Assembly (NCBI GenBank): GCA_964422365.1
Contig: CAYRAV010000002.1
Span: 46,287 to 110,286 of the forward strand
Length of the DNA stretch: 64,000 bases
Reading direction: 5' to 3'
Origin: CAYRAV01 sp964422365
GTDB taxonomy: Bacteria > Bacillota > Clostridia > Lachnospirales > Lachnospiraceae
Position 1 is the stretch's first letter, and each line of letters begins with the position of its first letter. The notes below the pieces were generated by a model. That model was not told the origin of the DNA and did no database searches. It saw only the letters and a program-made list of their open reading frames with translations. Shown here piece after piece: positions 9,781 through 18,301 of the stretch. The position numbers and the translations under genes are program-made.

Positions 9781-9939
9781 ACCTTTTTACACCAAACCTT
9801 TCAATTATGTATTTTATTGTTTTACTGTTCGTTTTTACCATTTCTTTTTAGTATAATGAGCTGCTTTCATATATCCGCTGTAAATCATATTCCATAGCAT
9901 ATTTACCGCTGCTCAGCCATACAGAAACGGTTAAGAATC

Positions 9940-10416
9940 CTAAACAATATAGTAACAGAACCGGTCCATACCATCCTCTGTATTATTCTCATCCAGCTTC
10001 AATGCCAATTTTCTGCCATTACCAAATGCTGTACCATCCAATGAACGGTAAAATGGTTTTGACAGTCTTGGACTATCTCCCCCTGCATTTCCAATTTCTC
10101 CTCTGATTAATGTAAACCTGCATCCTTCCTCCTGTTCCACTTCTAATAGTTCCCTGATTAATGCATGTACCATCATGGTTGCAATCCCTCGTCTTCTATA
10201 TTTTCTATCTACTTTTATCATTTGAAGATGTACACTAAAACTTCTGACATCTTCTATATTAAGGCTCTCCCGCAGATAATACTTTACAGACAAAACTGCT
10301 TTCTTGTTATTATGCTCATCTATCAGACAGATGGAAATGTAATGTTTTTCATCTCTTTCTAATATGAGCTGTTCTGTTTTTTTCTTTTTAAACATACATC
10401 CTAATTCTTTTTTCAT
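9940..10416 (-). CDS. GNAT-family N-acetyltransferase
   Basis: The acetyl-CoA binding signature is visible as VDRKYRRRGIATMMVHALI, with preceding beta strands (AVLSVKYYL and FSVHLQMIKV). The C-terminal part (SKPFYRSLDGTAFGNGRKLAL) looks like the substrate side of a GNAT domain. The ATG at 10416 has a purine-rich GGGGTTGCGAGAG upstream. A TTG at 10455 would add 13 residues but has no ribosome binding site. The substrate is unknown. It is divergent from the GntR/ABC operon. Confidence 0.75.
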   Translation of the reverse strand: MKKELGCMFKKKKTEQLILERDEKHYISICLIDEHNNKKAVLSVKYYLRESLNIEDVRSFSVHLQMIKVDRKYRRRGIATMMVHALIRELLEVEQEEGCRFTLIRGEIGNAGGDSPRLSKPFYRSLDGTAFGNGRKLALKLDENNTEDGMDRFCYYIV

Positions 10417-10551
10417 CTCTCGCAACCCCAAATTTTTATAGAATATTTTGTTCAAGAACCATCATTCAGAAATGGCTATACATGACTAAACTGTAATCAT
10501 AGTATAAAAGAACGAAGAAGTAATTTCAATACCTGCCTGCAAAATTTCCTC

Positions 10552-10602
10552 TTGACATTCCAAGTGTATTAATGTATTATTGTATTGTTTATTTAATACA
10601 CT
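10552..10602 (+). promoter_or_regulatory. Sigma-A type promoter with YtrA-like operator
   Basis: TTGACA (10552-10557), a 17-base spacer and TATTAT (10575-10580) form a near-consensus promoter. A perfect inverted repeat GTGTATTAA (10564-10572) and TTAATACAC (10594-10602) overlaps the spacer and start region. This is where an autoregulating GntR repressor of the YtrA type would bind. Confidence 0.85.
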
Positions 10603-10628
10603 AATACAAAAATCCAGGAGGTGTTTAT

Positions 10629-11012
10629 ATGCCATGGGAATTCAATCATGACCGTCCAATTTATCTTCAGTTAATAGAAACGATCCAGCAAAATATTGTT
10701 AATGGCACTTACAATTCAGGAGATAAACTTCCGTCAGTCCGTGAACTTGCCACTGAGGCAGCTGTCAATCCAAATACAATGCAAAAAGCATTAAGTGAAT
10801 TAGAAAAATGTGGTTTGATTTATACCAACCGTACTACGGGACGATTTATCACAGATGATACACATTTAATTGAAGAAATGAAATTTAATGCAGCAAAGGA
10901 ACTTATGCATGAATACTTGCACAATATGAAAAATCTCGGTTTTTCATATAAAGATTCTGCTGCCTTGTTACAACATTTAGTATCAGACGACACAGATGAA
11001 GCAGAATACTAA
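10629..11012 (+). CDS. GntR-family regulator, YtrA subfamily
   Basis: 127 residues. The N-terminal winged helix-turn-helix is clear: PIYLQLIETIQQNIVNGTY, GDKLPSVRELATEAAVNPNT and LSELEKCGLIYTNRTTGRFI. The C-terminal part is only ~45 residues, the short effector-less tail typical of YtrA regulators. These normally repress their own operon with an ABC transporter and respond to cell-wall or membrane stress. GGAGGTG lies well placed upstream. The ABC genes follow in the same direction, and the operator-like inverted repeat overlies the promoter. Confidence 0.93.
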   Translation: MPWEFNHDRPIYLQLIETIQQNIVNGTYNSGDKLPSVRELATEAAVNPNTMQKALSELEKCGLIYTNRTTGRFITDDTHLIEEMKFNAAKELMHEYLHNMKNLGFSYKDSAALLQHLVSDDTDEAEY

Positions 11013-11086
11013 CAATGCTGCTTATTTTGTAAAACAATCACTCTAAAAAGTGACACACAAAATTTATAAAGAAAGAGGGAACATGT

Positions 11087-11785
11087 ATGAACACACTTGT
11101 TGAATGTAAAGGATTGACGAAATATTTTGGTCCTTTCACCGCTCTTGATAATGTTAACCTTACATTAAACAGAGGGCGTATTATTGGTTTGCTTGGACCA
11201 AATGGAAGCGGCAAAACGACTTTTATCAAAACCCTAAATGGGCTTTTAGTACCAAGTAAAGGAGAAATTCTGATTAATGGTAATGCACCTGGTATTGAGA
11301 GTAAAAAAGTAATTTCTTACCTTCCAGATAAAAATATGTTCTGTAACTGGATGACTACCAAAAACCTGATACAATTTTTCAATGATTTCTTTGATGATTT
11401 TGATGAAAAAAAGGCAGAAGAAATGTTACAGCGGTTAAACCTTGATCCAAATCAGAAATTAAAGGCAATGTCAAAAGGTACTTTAGAAAAAGTACAGCTT
11501 ATTATGACTATGAGCCGCAAAGCATCCCTTTACTGTTTGGATGAACCAATTGGGGGCGTAGATCCTGCTTCCAGAGAATATATTTTAAACACAATTATCA
11601 ACAATTACAGCGAGAATGCTTCTGTACTAATCTCTACCCACTTAATCTCAGAAGTAGAAACTGTTTTAGATGATGTAATATTTATCAAAAACGGCCAGGT
11701 ATTCCTTACTTCCTCTGTAGATCAAATACGTCAGGAAAAAGGAATGTCTGTAGATGCGTTATTTAGGGAGGAATTCAGATGTTAG
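11087..11785 (+). CDS. ABC transporter ATP-binding protein
   Basis: 232 residues with Walker A (GLLGPNGSGKTT), Q-loop region, Walker B (LYCLDEPIGGVDP) and the H-loop (STHLISEV). The signature motif is degenerate: MSKGTLEKVQL instead of LSGGQ. This is common in the YtrB/BcrA-type ATPases found next to YtrA regulators. It overlaps the permease gene by 7 bases, showing translational coupling. It likely energises the following membrane protein in export of, or resistance to, a membrane-active compound. Confidence 0.92.
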   Translation: MNTLVECKGLTKYFGPFTALDNVNLTLNRGRIIGLLGPNGSGKTTFIKTLNGLLVPSKGEILINGNAPGIESKKVISYLPDKNMFCNWMTTKNLIQFFNDFFDDFDEKKAEEMLQRLNLDPNQKLKAMSKGTLEKVQLIMTMSRKASLYCLDEPIGGVDPASREYILNTIINNYSENASVLISTHLISEVETVLDDVIFIKNGQVFLTSSVDQIRQEKGMSVDALFREEFRC

Positions 11786-12555
11786 GAAAATTATTAAAAT
11801 ATGAATGGAAAGCAACTGCAAGAATATTTTTACCATTGTTTGTCCTTTTATTAATCTTGACACCAATTACAAAGCTAGTATTATCACTTGATATTTTCAA
11901 GGGATTCACACAAATCATCCCTTCACTTACTTTAATCTCTTATATCGTGTTGATTATTGCTATTTGTGTCACTGCTTTTATTTTTATGATTTACCGTTTT
12001 TATAAAAATCTGTTAACAGAAGAAGGCTATCTTATGTTTACCCTTCCAGTCAGTGTACATTCTATCGTTTTATCAAAAGCAATTGTATCTTTCTTTTGGA
12101 CTATATTATGTTATGTTGCTGCTTTTCTTTCTATTACAGCAGTAATCTATACCCCTGAAACAAAAGATCAGTTCTTTTATTATTACGATGTAATTACAAA
12201 AGGTTTTTACTCAGAAATGAACATATCCCTTACCGGATTGATTGTATGGAGTGTTGTATTGATGATACTATCACAAATATATACGATTTTCTATGCCTAT
12301 TGTTCCATTGCAATTGGACAGCTGTCCACACACAAAATAGTAGGCGCCATTGCTGCCTCTATTGCCATTTATATTATTATGCAGATTATTTCCTCTGTGG
12401 TACTGCTTCCAATTTCGTTTACAGCAAACTCAAACAACCCACAACAGGTAATCTATAATACCTATATTATTATTGGTGCACTGAATATTATATTTATTGC
12501 TGTATTCTACTTCATTACAACAAACATATTACAGAAAAAATTAAACTTAAACTAA
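11779..12555 (+). CDS. ABC transporter permease (ABC-2 type)
   Basis: 258 residues with six predicted membrane segments and an N-terminal amphipathic start (LGKLLKYEWKATARIFLPLF), the usual layout of ABC-2 permeases linked to YtrA regulators. Residues TEEGYLMFTLPVSVHSIVLSK match the cytoplasmic loop commonly seen in these proteins. It is the last gene of the GntR-ATPase-permease operon and is followed by a strong terminator. The substrate is unknown. Confidence 0.88.
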   Translation: MLGKLLKYEWKATARIFLPLFVLLLILTPITKLVLSLDIFKGFTQIIPSLTLISYIVLIIAICVTAFIFMIYRFYKNLLTEEGYLMFTLPVSVHSIVLSKAIVSFFWTILCYVAAFLSITAVIYTPETKDQFFYYYDVITKGFYSEMNISLTGLIVWSVVLMILSQIYTIFYAYCSIAIGQLSTHKIVGAIAASIAIYIIMQIISSVVLLPISFTANSNNPQQVIYNTYIIIGALNIIFIAVFYFITTNILQKKLNLN

Positions 12556-12624
12556 AGCATGTTGAAAGGCTGGCTGTTTCAAATAGGAACACATTTGTTA
12601 CAGTTTTGCTTAAAATAAGAATCA

Positions 12625-12670
12625 AAGCGGTGTTATACTTTTTTCTCAGCATAACACCGCTTCTCTTTTT
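12625..12670 (+). terminator. Rho-independent terminator of the GntR/ABC operon
   Basis: A perfect 12-bp stem AAGCGGTGTTAT (12625-12636) and ATAACACCGCTT (12651-12662) is followed by CTCTTTTT. Confidence 0.93.
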
Positions 12671-12724
12671 AAAGGGCACTTGAAAGTACTTAAATATTAT
12701 CACTATTTGACCATTATATCTTCT

Positions 12725-13762
12725 CTAATTGTCCCGCTCTCCAAAATAAGAATCCACACCATCTGCAATTCCCTGTGCAAGCTTTTTCTGATATTCTTCC
12801 GTTGCCATCTTCTTATCTTCTTCTTCATTGCTCATAAATCCCATCTCCACAATCGTTACAGGAATCTTACTCCAGTTGATACCACTCATGGTATCTGTTT
12901 CCCAGACTCCCTTATCTCTTGCCTTTGTTACCTCTACCATATGCCATAAAACTGTGTCTGATAACTTACGACATTCTTCATACATATCACCGACATACGG
13001 ATTATCTTTTGTGGGTGATACCATCATAATTCCTGTTGTATTGGTATTTTTAGAACCATTTGCATGAATCCTAATAAATATGTCTGCCCCTGATGAGTTT
13101 GCAGCTTCTGCCCGCTCTACATTGCTGATACTGACATCATTTTTCTCTCTTGTCATCACGACCTGATATCCTCTGGATTCTAATTCCTCTTTTAATTTTA
13201 TGGATACTTGTAAATTTAATTCATATTCTGTTAATCCTGAAACAACTCCTTTGGTTCCTGGTGCCACCTTGTCCTTTGTTTCTGATGCTCCAGGCCCCAC
13301 TGGTTCTTTCCCTGTATCTGCCTGCTCCTGATGCCCTGGATCAATTGCCACAATATGTTTTATCTCTGCTGGTTTTTCTGTGGTCAGATATTCCGTCGCA
13401 ACATAACATATCTTCCCATTATATAAAACTCTGCTCCACAAATCTCCTACACCAACACGGTATAGTTCTCTTCCCTTTGCAAGTGTGATAACAATATTAT
13501 CTGTTGTATCTGTAGAACTTTCTGAACGTACATTTACAGTGTCTGTTGTGTATACTGTCTCCTGTACAGTTTCATATCCTGCTTCGGGTTCTACAGAAAT
13601 AGTCTGTGTTGGTGTCACTGTCTGCACTGGTTCTGTAACCTCGGGTGTCGCTTCTGCTGTCTGCGTTTCTTGTGTCTTTTGTATATTTTCCTGGCTATTG
13701 CAGCCTGTCAGTAATATTGTTATGACAAATGCCAGTACTGTTCTAAAGTATCTCTTTTTCAT
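12725..13762 (-). CDS. N-acetylmuramoyl-L-alanine amidase lipoprotein with SH3 domain
   Basis: 345 residues from the ATG at 13762, chosen because GGAGG lies 7 bases upstream. The signal ends in a lipobox (ILLTGC, Cys21), so it should be membrane-anchored outside. A Thr/Pro-rich linker leads to a bacterial SH3 domain (~65-128) and an Amidase_3 zinc domain (~135-340). The zinc and catalytic residues are visible: His in AIDPGHQ, Glu in LTEYELNL, His in IRIHANGS and Glu in IVEMGFMSN. It cleaves the amide between MurNAc and the stem peptide. It lies 78 bases after dnaB on the same strand. Spore or division roles cannot be distinguished. Confidence 0.93.
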   Translation of the reverse strand: MKKRYFRTVLAFVITILLTGCNSQENIQKTQETQTAEATPEVTEPVQTVTPTQTISVEPEAGYETVQETVYTTDTVNVRSESSTDTTDNIVITLAKGRELYRVGVGDLWSRVLYNGKICYVATEYLTTEKPAEIKHIVAIDPGHQEQADTGKEPVGPGASETKDKVAPGTKGVVSGLTEYELNLQVSIKLKEELESRGYQVVMTREKNDVSISNVERAEAANSSGADIFIRIHANGSKNTNTTGIMMVSPTKDNPYVGDMYEECRKLSDTVLWHMVEVTKARDKGVWETDTMSGINWSKIPVTIVEMGFMSNEEEDKKMATEEYQKKLAQGIADGVDSYFGERDN

Positions 13763-13840
13763 TTTTTCCTCCAAAATATATTATTCTTTTCATCCTGTTC
13801 CCTATCTTTATTATACCTAAAATGAAAAAAGTTTCAACTT

Positions 13841-15175
13841 CTAATTGCTCCTCTCTAAATTGGCAAACTTCGTATACTGTGACAACCATGCAAGCTTTAC
13901 GGTTCCTGTGGGACCATTTCTCTGTTTTCCAATAATGATTTCTGATATTCCTGCTTCCTCCGAATCATGATTATAATAATCATCCCGGTAAATAAACATT
14001 ACCACATCGGCATCCTGCTCAATGGCTCCGGATTCACGAAGGTCTGATAACATTGGTCTTTTATCTGGTCTCTGTTCCACCGCACGGCTAAGCTGTGACA
14101 ATGCTATTACTGGTGCATTTACTTCCCTTGCCAGTGCCTTGAGAGAACGGGAAATTTCAGAAATTTCCTGTTGTCTCGATTCACTTTTCTTACTACCTGT
14201 CATTAACTGCAGATAATCAATAATAATGAGTCCCAGATTGTGTTCCAATTTAAATTTCCTGCATTTCGACCGAAGTTCTGATATAGAAATACCTGGTGTA
14301 TCATCAATAATTAAGTTAGAATTTCCTATCAGCCTTGCACTTTCTACTAACTTTGCCCAGTCTTCGTCCTGTAGTTCTCCAGTTCGGATGATCTGCGAAT
14401 CTACCTTAGAGTTCATGGAGAGAATACGCTTTACCAATTGTTCCTTTGACATTTCTAAACTAAATATTGCTGTTGTAATATCTGACTTTAAAGCTACATA
14501 TTCTGCAACATTAAGCACAAAAGCAGTTTTTCCCATAGAAGGTCTGGCAGCCACCAAAATAAGATCAGATGGCTGTAATCCTGCTGTCTTGTAGTCCAAA
14601 TCATAAAATCCTGTAGCAATTCCTGTTACAGTTCCTTTGCTTTTTGAGGCTGCCTCAATACTTTCAATAGATTGCAATACAATATCACGGATACTGACAA
14701 AATCACTAGAACCCTTATTCTGCACAATATCAAATATCTGTTTTTCCGTTGTCTGCAGAATATCCTCTACTGGTTCTTTTGCCAGATAACAAGTATTTGC
14801 AATTCCTTCTGTAATCTTTATCAGTCGCCGCAATACTGCCTTTTCTTTTACAATATCAGCATAATATTTTACATTGGCAGATGTAGGTACTATCTTTAAC
14901 AGTTCTGTTATGACTTCTATTCCAGCAAGTTCTTCCGGCAATTCTTTTTCTTTCAGCTTGTCAGACAAGGTAACAACATCTACTGGTTTATCTTCCTGAT
15001 ACAAATCTGACATTGCCTGAAACAGAACACCATATTGTGTGCGGTAAAAATCTTCACTGTCTAGTATTTCTGTTGCTGTTGTAATAGCATCTTTATCCAT
15101 AATCATGGAACCTATCACAGATTGTTCCGCTTCTACACTATGCGGAAGTATTTTTTTGATTAATGTTTCTTCCAT
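13841..15175 (-). CDS. dnaB: Replicative DNA helicase
   Basis: 444 residues from the ATG at 15175; GAGG lies upstream and the protein then starts MEETLIKKILPHSVEAEQSV as in the family. The N-terminal primase-interaction domain (~10-150) precedes the RecA-like domain with Walker A (ARPSMGKTAF ~208), Walker B (LIIIDYLQLM) and the conserved SQLSRAVEQR and SDLRESGAIEQDADVV segments. It is the hexameric 5'-3' fork helicase, equivalent to B. subtilis DnaC. It follows rplI in the conserved gdpP-rplI-dnaB order. The rplI-dnaB gap is expanded to 360 bases and holds a TIR element fragment. Confidence 0.97.
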   Translation of the reverse strand: MEETLIKKILPHSVEAEQSVIGSMIMDKDAITTATEILDSEDFYRTQYGVLFQAMSDLYQEDKPVDVVTLSDKLKEKELPEELAGIEVITELLKIVPTSANVKYYADIVKEKAVLRRLIKITEGIANTCYLAKEPVEDILQTTEKQIFDIVQNKGSSDFVSIRDIVLQSIESIEAASKSKGTVTGIATGFYDLDYKTAGLQPSDLILVAARPSMGKTAFVLNVAEYVALKSDITTAIFSLEMSKEQLVKRILSMNSKVDSQIIRTGELQDEDWAKLVESARLIGNSNLIIDDTPGISISELRSKCRKFKLEHNLGLIIIDYLQLMTGSKKSESRQQEISEISRSLKALAREVNAPVIALSQLSRAVEQRPDKRPMLSDLRESGAIEQDADVVMFIYRDDYYNHDSEEAGISEIIIGKQRNGPTGTVKLAWLSQYTKFANLERSN

Positions 15176-15358
15176 AGAATTTCCTCGCCTCTGGTATAAC
15201 AAACAATAAGTTTTAGAGCGTTTCGTTTGGCAAAGTATATTTCTTCCATAACACTGCTTCACAAACAGAATCGACGCGCTGTACTTTGGCTTAGAAGCAA
15301 TGCTTAAAAGAAACAGTCAGTCAGGTCAAACTGCTGATAAACTTCTTGTTTGTTACTC

Positions 15359-15425
15359 TAAAGCATGTTTGAAAATTCATTGCCACAATCTGCACGCCCC
15401 ACTTTATGTGTGTATTCTGTGCCAG
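15359..15425 (+). mobile_element. TIR element copy, 5' fragment
   Basis: Begins TAAAGCATGTTTGAAAATTC and continues into ATTGCCACAATCTGCACGCC, as in the 50.1 and 54 kb copies. The second terminus is missing. Confidence 0.7.
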
Positions 15426-15481
15426 CCATCCAAAACTTTATTTTCATTATACTAGTCTTCCAATTTTCTTTAGAATTAATT

Positions 15482-15503
15482 GAACCACTTATATAAGTGG
15501 TTC
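15482..15503. terminator. Perfect 22-bp palindrome downstream of rplI
   Basis: GAACCACTTAT at 15482-15492 pairs with its exact complement up to 15503. It lies 33 bases beyond the rplI stop. The T-run is better on the plus strand (CTAAAAGTTTTT), so terminator function on the minus strand is uncertain. Confidence 0.5.
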
Positions 15504-15535
15504 TAAAAGTTTTTACCAAGTCATAATTCAGCCTG

Positions 15536-15982
15536 CTATTTTTCAGTTACTTTTACTTTCAATTCTCCAGTCACTTTTGGATGCAGCTTAATTGGAACAT
15601 GATATGTTCCAAAATTTCTGATTGCTTCAGGCAAGTGAAATTTCTTTTTATCCAGTTCATATCCTAACTGCTCTTTTGCTGCAACCGCAATTTCCTTTGC
15701 GGAAACTGAGCCAAAAGTCCTTCCCCCTTCACCTGCTTTTAATTTAAGTTCTACCGTTTTTCCTTCTAACTCTTTTGCAAATGCCTGTGCCTCTTCATAA
15801 ATTTCCTGTTTTACCTTTTCCTCATTCGCTTTTTTAAGCTTCAGATCATTTAAGTTTTTTGCTGTAGCTTCTACACCTAAATTCTTTTTTAAAATAAAGT
15901 TTCTTGCATAACCATCATTGACTTGTACTTTATCCCCCTTTTTTCCTAATGATTTTACGTCTTCTAATAAAATAACTTCCAT
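15536..15982 (-). CDS. rplI: 50S ribosomal protein L9
   Basis: 148 residues, the usual length. It starts MEVILLEDVKSLGKKGDKVQVNDGYARNFI, the N-terminal rRNA-binding domain, followed by the long central helix (~40-75) and a C-terminal domain with KAGEGGRTFGSVSAKEIA. AAAGGAGA precedes the ATG. It lies 14 bases after the gdpP stop and is surely co-transcribed with it. Confidence 0.98.
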   Translation of the reverse strand: MEVILLEDVKSLGKKGDKVQVNDGYARNFILKKNLGVEATAKNLNDLKLKKANEEKVKQEIYEEAQAFAKELEGKTVELKLKAGEGGRTFGSVSAKEIAVAAKEQLGYELDKKKFHLPEAIRNFGTYHVPIKLHPKVTGELKVKVTEK

Positions 15983-15996
15983 TTCTTATCTCTCCT

Positions 15997-18048
15997 TTAT
16001 AATTCTCCATTTTCATTCATTTTTCTTAAAGTTTCTTTCATAAGCAGCTTTGCCCGTTCTATTGTGCAACCTTCTAACTGAGCACCTGCTACACTCATAT
16101 GTCCGCCGCCGCCTAATTTTTCCATAACAACTTGAACATTTAGTTCGTCTATGGACCTGGCACTAATGTAAATTTTTCCATTATATTCTGTCAATACAAA
16201 GGAGGCTTTGATATTATTGATATCTAACAGTTCATTTGCTACCTGTGCACCTAAAATGGTCGGACTTTCCACACCTTCTGCCCTACATTCTGTAATAGCA
16301 TATGCATTTAAAAATACCTCCATATGGTGGACCGCCTCTGCCCGCAGCTTATACTCTAACATATCACTTCTGAACATTTTCCTTACTCTTGTAATATCTG
16401 CTCCGCTTCGGCGAAGATATGCAGCCGCTTCAAATGTTCTTACGCCGGTCTTTGTCAAAAAATTATTTGTATCAATCATCATTCCTGCATACATGGCTTC
16501 TGCTTCCACTGGTCTTAATTTCAATCCTTCATCCACATATTGTAAAACTTCTGCTACCATCTCACATGCAGAAGATGCATATGGCTCCACATAAGAAAGT
16601 ACAGCATTATTAATCGCTTCCCCACTGGACCTATGATGATCAAGTACTACAATTGTCTGAACCAATTCCAGCAATTCTCCACATTCTGTATAGTTTGGAC
16701 GATTAACATCGACTACTACAAGAAGTGTATTTCCATCTGCCTTCTCAATTGCCTGACTGCTATTTAGGAACATATTTTCTGTATACTCTGAATTCCCAAT
16801 AAAACGATTCATAATCGGCCTGACAGAAGTGGTAATATCATTAATAACAATATGTGCCCTTCTTCCAAGAGTTTTGGCAATCCGATATACACCAATTGCA
16901 GCACCAAAGGAATCTACATCGCCAATTTTATGCCCCATAATCAGAACACTTTCTTTTGCTTCTATCAATTCCCGCAATGCATGTGCTTTTACTCTTGCTT
17001 TTACACGGGTTTTCTTCTCTACCTGAACACTCTTGCCGCCATAATAAAAAATTTTCTCCCCTTCTTTTACTACTGCCTGATCACCACCACGGCCTAATGC
17101 CAAATCCATCGCTACTCTGGCATAATCATAACCGCCCTGATAACTGTCTCCATTTACCCCCAGACCCATACTCAAGGTAACTGCAATATCATTTCCAATA
17201 TTGATACTTCTAGCTTCCTCTAATAGGGAAAATCTTGTGTTTTTCAATTGTTCTAAATACCGGTGCTTGAACATAAAAATATATTTATCTTTTTCCAGTT
17301 TTTTTATAATCGCATCAATATTCTGCATATATTTATTAATTTTTCTGTCAATTAGCGCCAGCAGCAGAGAACGCATTACTTCATCAACTGTTTCTAAAGC
17401 CTCTTCATAATTATCCAGATACAAAAGACCTACTACCATTTTCTCATCTGCAATCTGTTTCATATAAGAATGGATTTCTGTTTCATCATAAAGATAAATG
17501 GAAATCAGTGCATTTTCCTGTATCCTTGCACCTTCTTCAATCATCTTTGCATCTAACAATTCTTCAATATAGCTTCTTCTAAGCACGACCCGGTAATCCC
17601 TGTCCTCTAAACTAAAATACATTTCTACATCATGCTCATCTTTTGGCAGGCGATTTGGCTGTATGCCCGGAAATACATTTGCAATATTTTTTCTCGCTGC
17701 TTTTTCATTCCCAATAATATCAATGAATTGATTATTTCCCCATAAAAGATGTCCATCCGTATCTAACAATGCATATGGCAATCCCATATCCTTTAGCAAC
17801 TGCCTCTGTACCTGACTGAAATCTACCGCATACTTTACTACATCATTCAGTACATCTGTTTTCTTTGATGTATATAAAATCAGTGCTACTATCAGATAAA
17901 TAATAAAATATACGAGCATCACCAATCCTGCTTTTTTGTTAATCAAAAATATACTTATATTCATCACAAACAAAAGCAGTGTTAAATACAATGGCCATCT
18001 TAAATATTTTTTCAATGCACCTTCTAATTTCAATTGTTTCTTCTTCAT
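15997..18048 (-). CDS. gdpP: Cyclic-di-AMP phosphodiesterase GdpP
   Basis: 683 residues from the ATG at 18048, with GGAGGAA 9 bases upstream; a TTG at 18066 is less likely. Two membrane segments (~15-55) are followed by a PAS domain, a degenerate GGDEF domain (LGRGGDQ in place of the active loop) and a DHH/DHHA1 phosphodiesterase. Catalytic motifs are GHKIGDVDSFG (~367), VVLDHHRSSG (~469) and GGGGHMSVAGAQ (~646). The first motif reads GHKIGDVDS where DHDADS-like forms are usual. The enzyme hydrolyses c-di-AMP to pApA and so affects osmotic and wall homeostasis. It heads the gdpP-rplI-dnaB cluster. Confidence 0.96.
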   Translation of the reverse strand: MKKKQLKLEGALKKYLRWPLYLTLLLFVMNISIFLINKKAGLVMLVYFIIYLIVALILYTSKKTDVLNDVVKYAVDFSQVQRQLLKDMGLPYALLDTDGHLLWGNNQFIDIIGNEKAARKNIANVFPGIQPNRLPKDEHDVEMYFSLEDRDYRVVLRRSYIEELLDAKMIEEGARIQENALISIYLYDETEIHSYMKQIADEKMVVGLLYLDNYEEALETVDEVMRSLLLALIDRKINKYMQNIDAIIKKLEKDKYIFMFKHRYLEQLKNTRFSLLEEARSINIGNDIAVTLSMGLGVNGDSYQGGYDYARVAMDLALGRGGDQAVVKEGEKIFYYGGKSVQVEKKTRVKARVKAHALRELIEAKESVLIMGHKIGDVDSFGAAIGVYRIAKTLGRRAHIVINDITTSVRPIMNRFIGNSEYTENMFLNSSQAIEKADGNTLLVVVDVNRPNYTECGELLELVQTIVVLDHHRSSGEAINNAVLSYVEPYASSACEMVAEVLQYVDEGLKLRPVEAEAMYAGMMIDTNNFLTKTGVRTFEAAAYLRRSGADITRVRKMFRSDMLEYKLRAEAVHHMEVFLNAYAITECRAEGVESPTILGAQVANELLDINNIKASFVLTEYNGKIYISARSIDELNVQVVMEKLGGGGHMSVAGAQLEGCTIERAKLLMKETLRKMNENGEL

Positions 18049-18109
18049 GTGCTCAATTTCCTCCAATCATGCGGCATTTCACACACATGCAGGCTGCTAA
18101 AAACTTTCT

Positions 18110-18255
18110 ACTTCAACTGCACCTCATGAATTTGAACCAAATCCCCCACAAATTGTGACACACATCTTGTAACAAGCAATTTTCAAACACGCTCTAGTAT
18201 ATTGTCACATTGAGATTCATAAAACTATGCCAAATGAATTTCCAAACACACTCTA
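18110..18255 (+). mobile_element. TIR element copy with two right ends
   Basis: A body matching the 54 kb copy (CACCTCATGAATTTGAACCA, then CACAAATTGTGACACACATC) ends in AATTTTCAAACACGCTCTA at 18196. A second right end, AATTTCCAAACACACTCTA, closes at 18255. No left terminus is seen, so this is a truncated or doubly inserted copy between gdpP and pulA. Confidence 0.7.
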
Positions 18256-18301
18256 GATGCCGCCACATAAAGCATATGCAATTTTGTTCGGTATACGCTT
18301 C

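Larger units (their letters stand above)
15176..15535. other. Expanded rplI-dnaB intergenic region
   Basis: Contains a truncated TIR element (15359 to about 15425) and a perfect 22-bp palindrome. No coding sequence is apparent. Confidence 0.7.
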
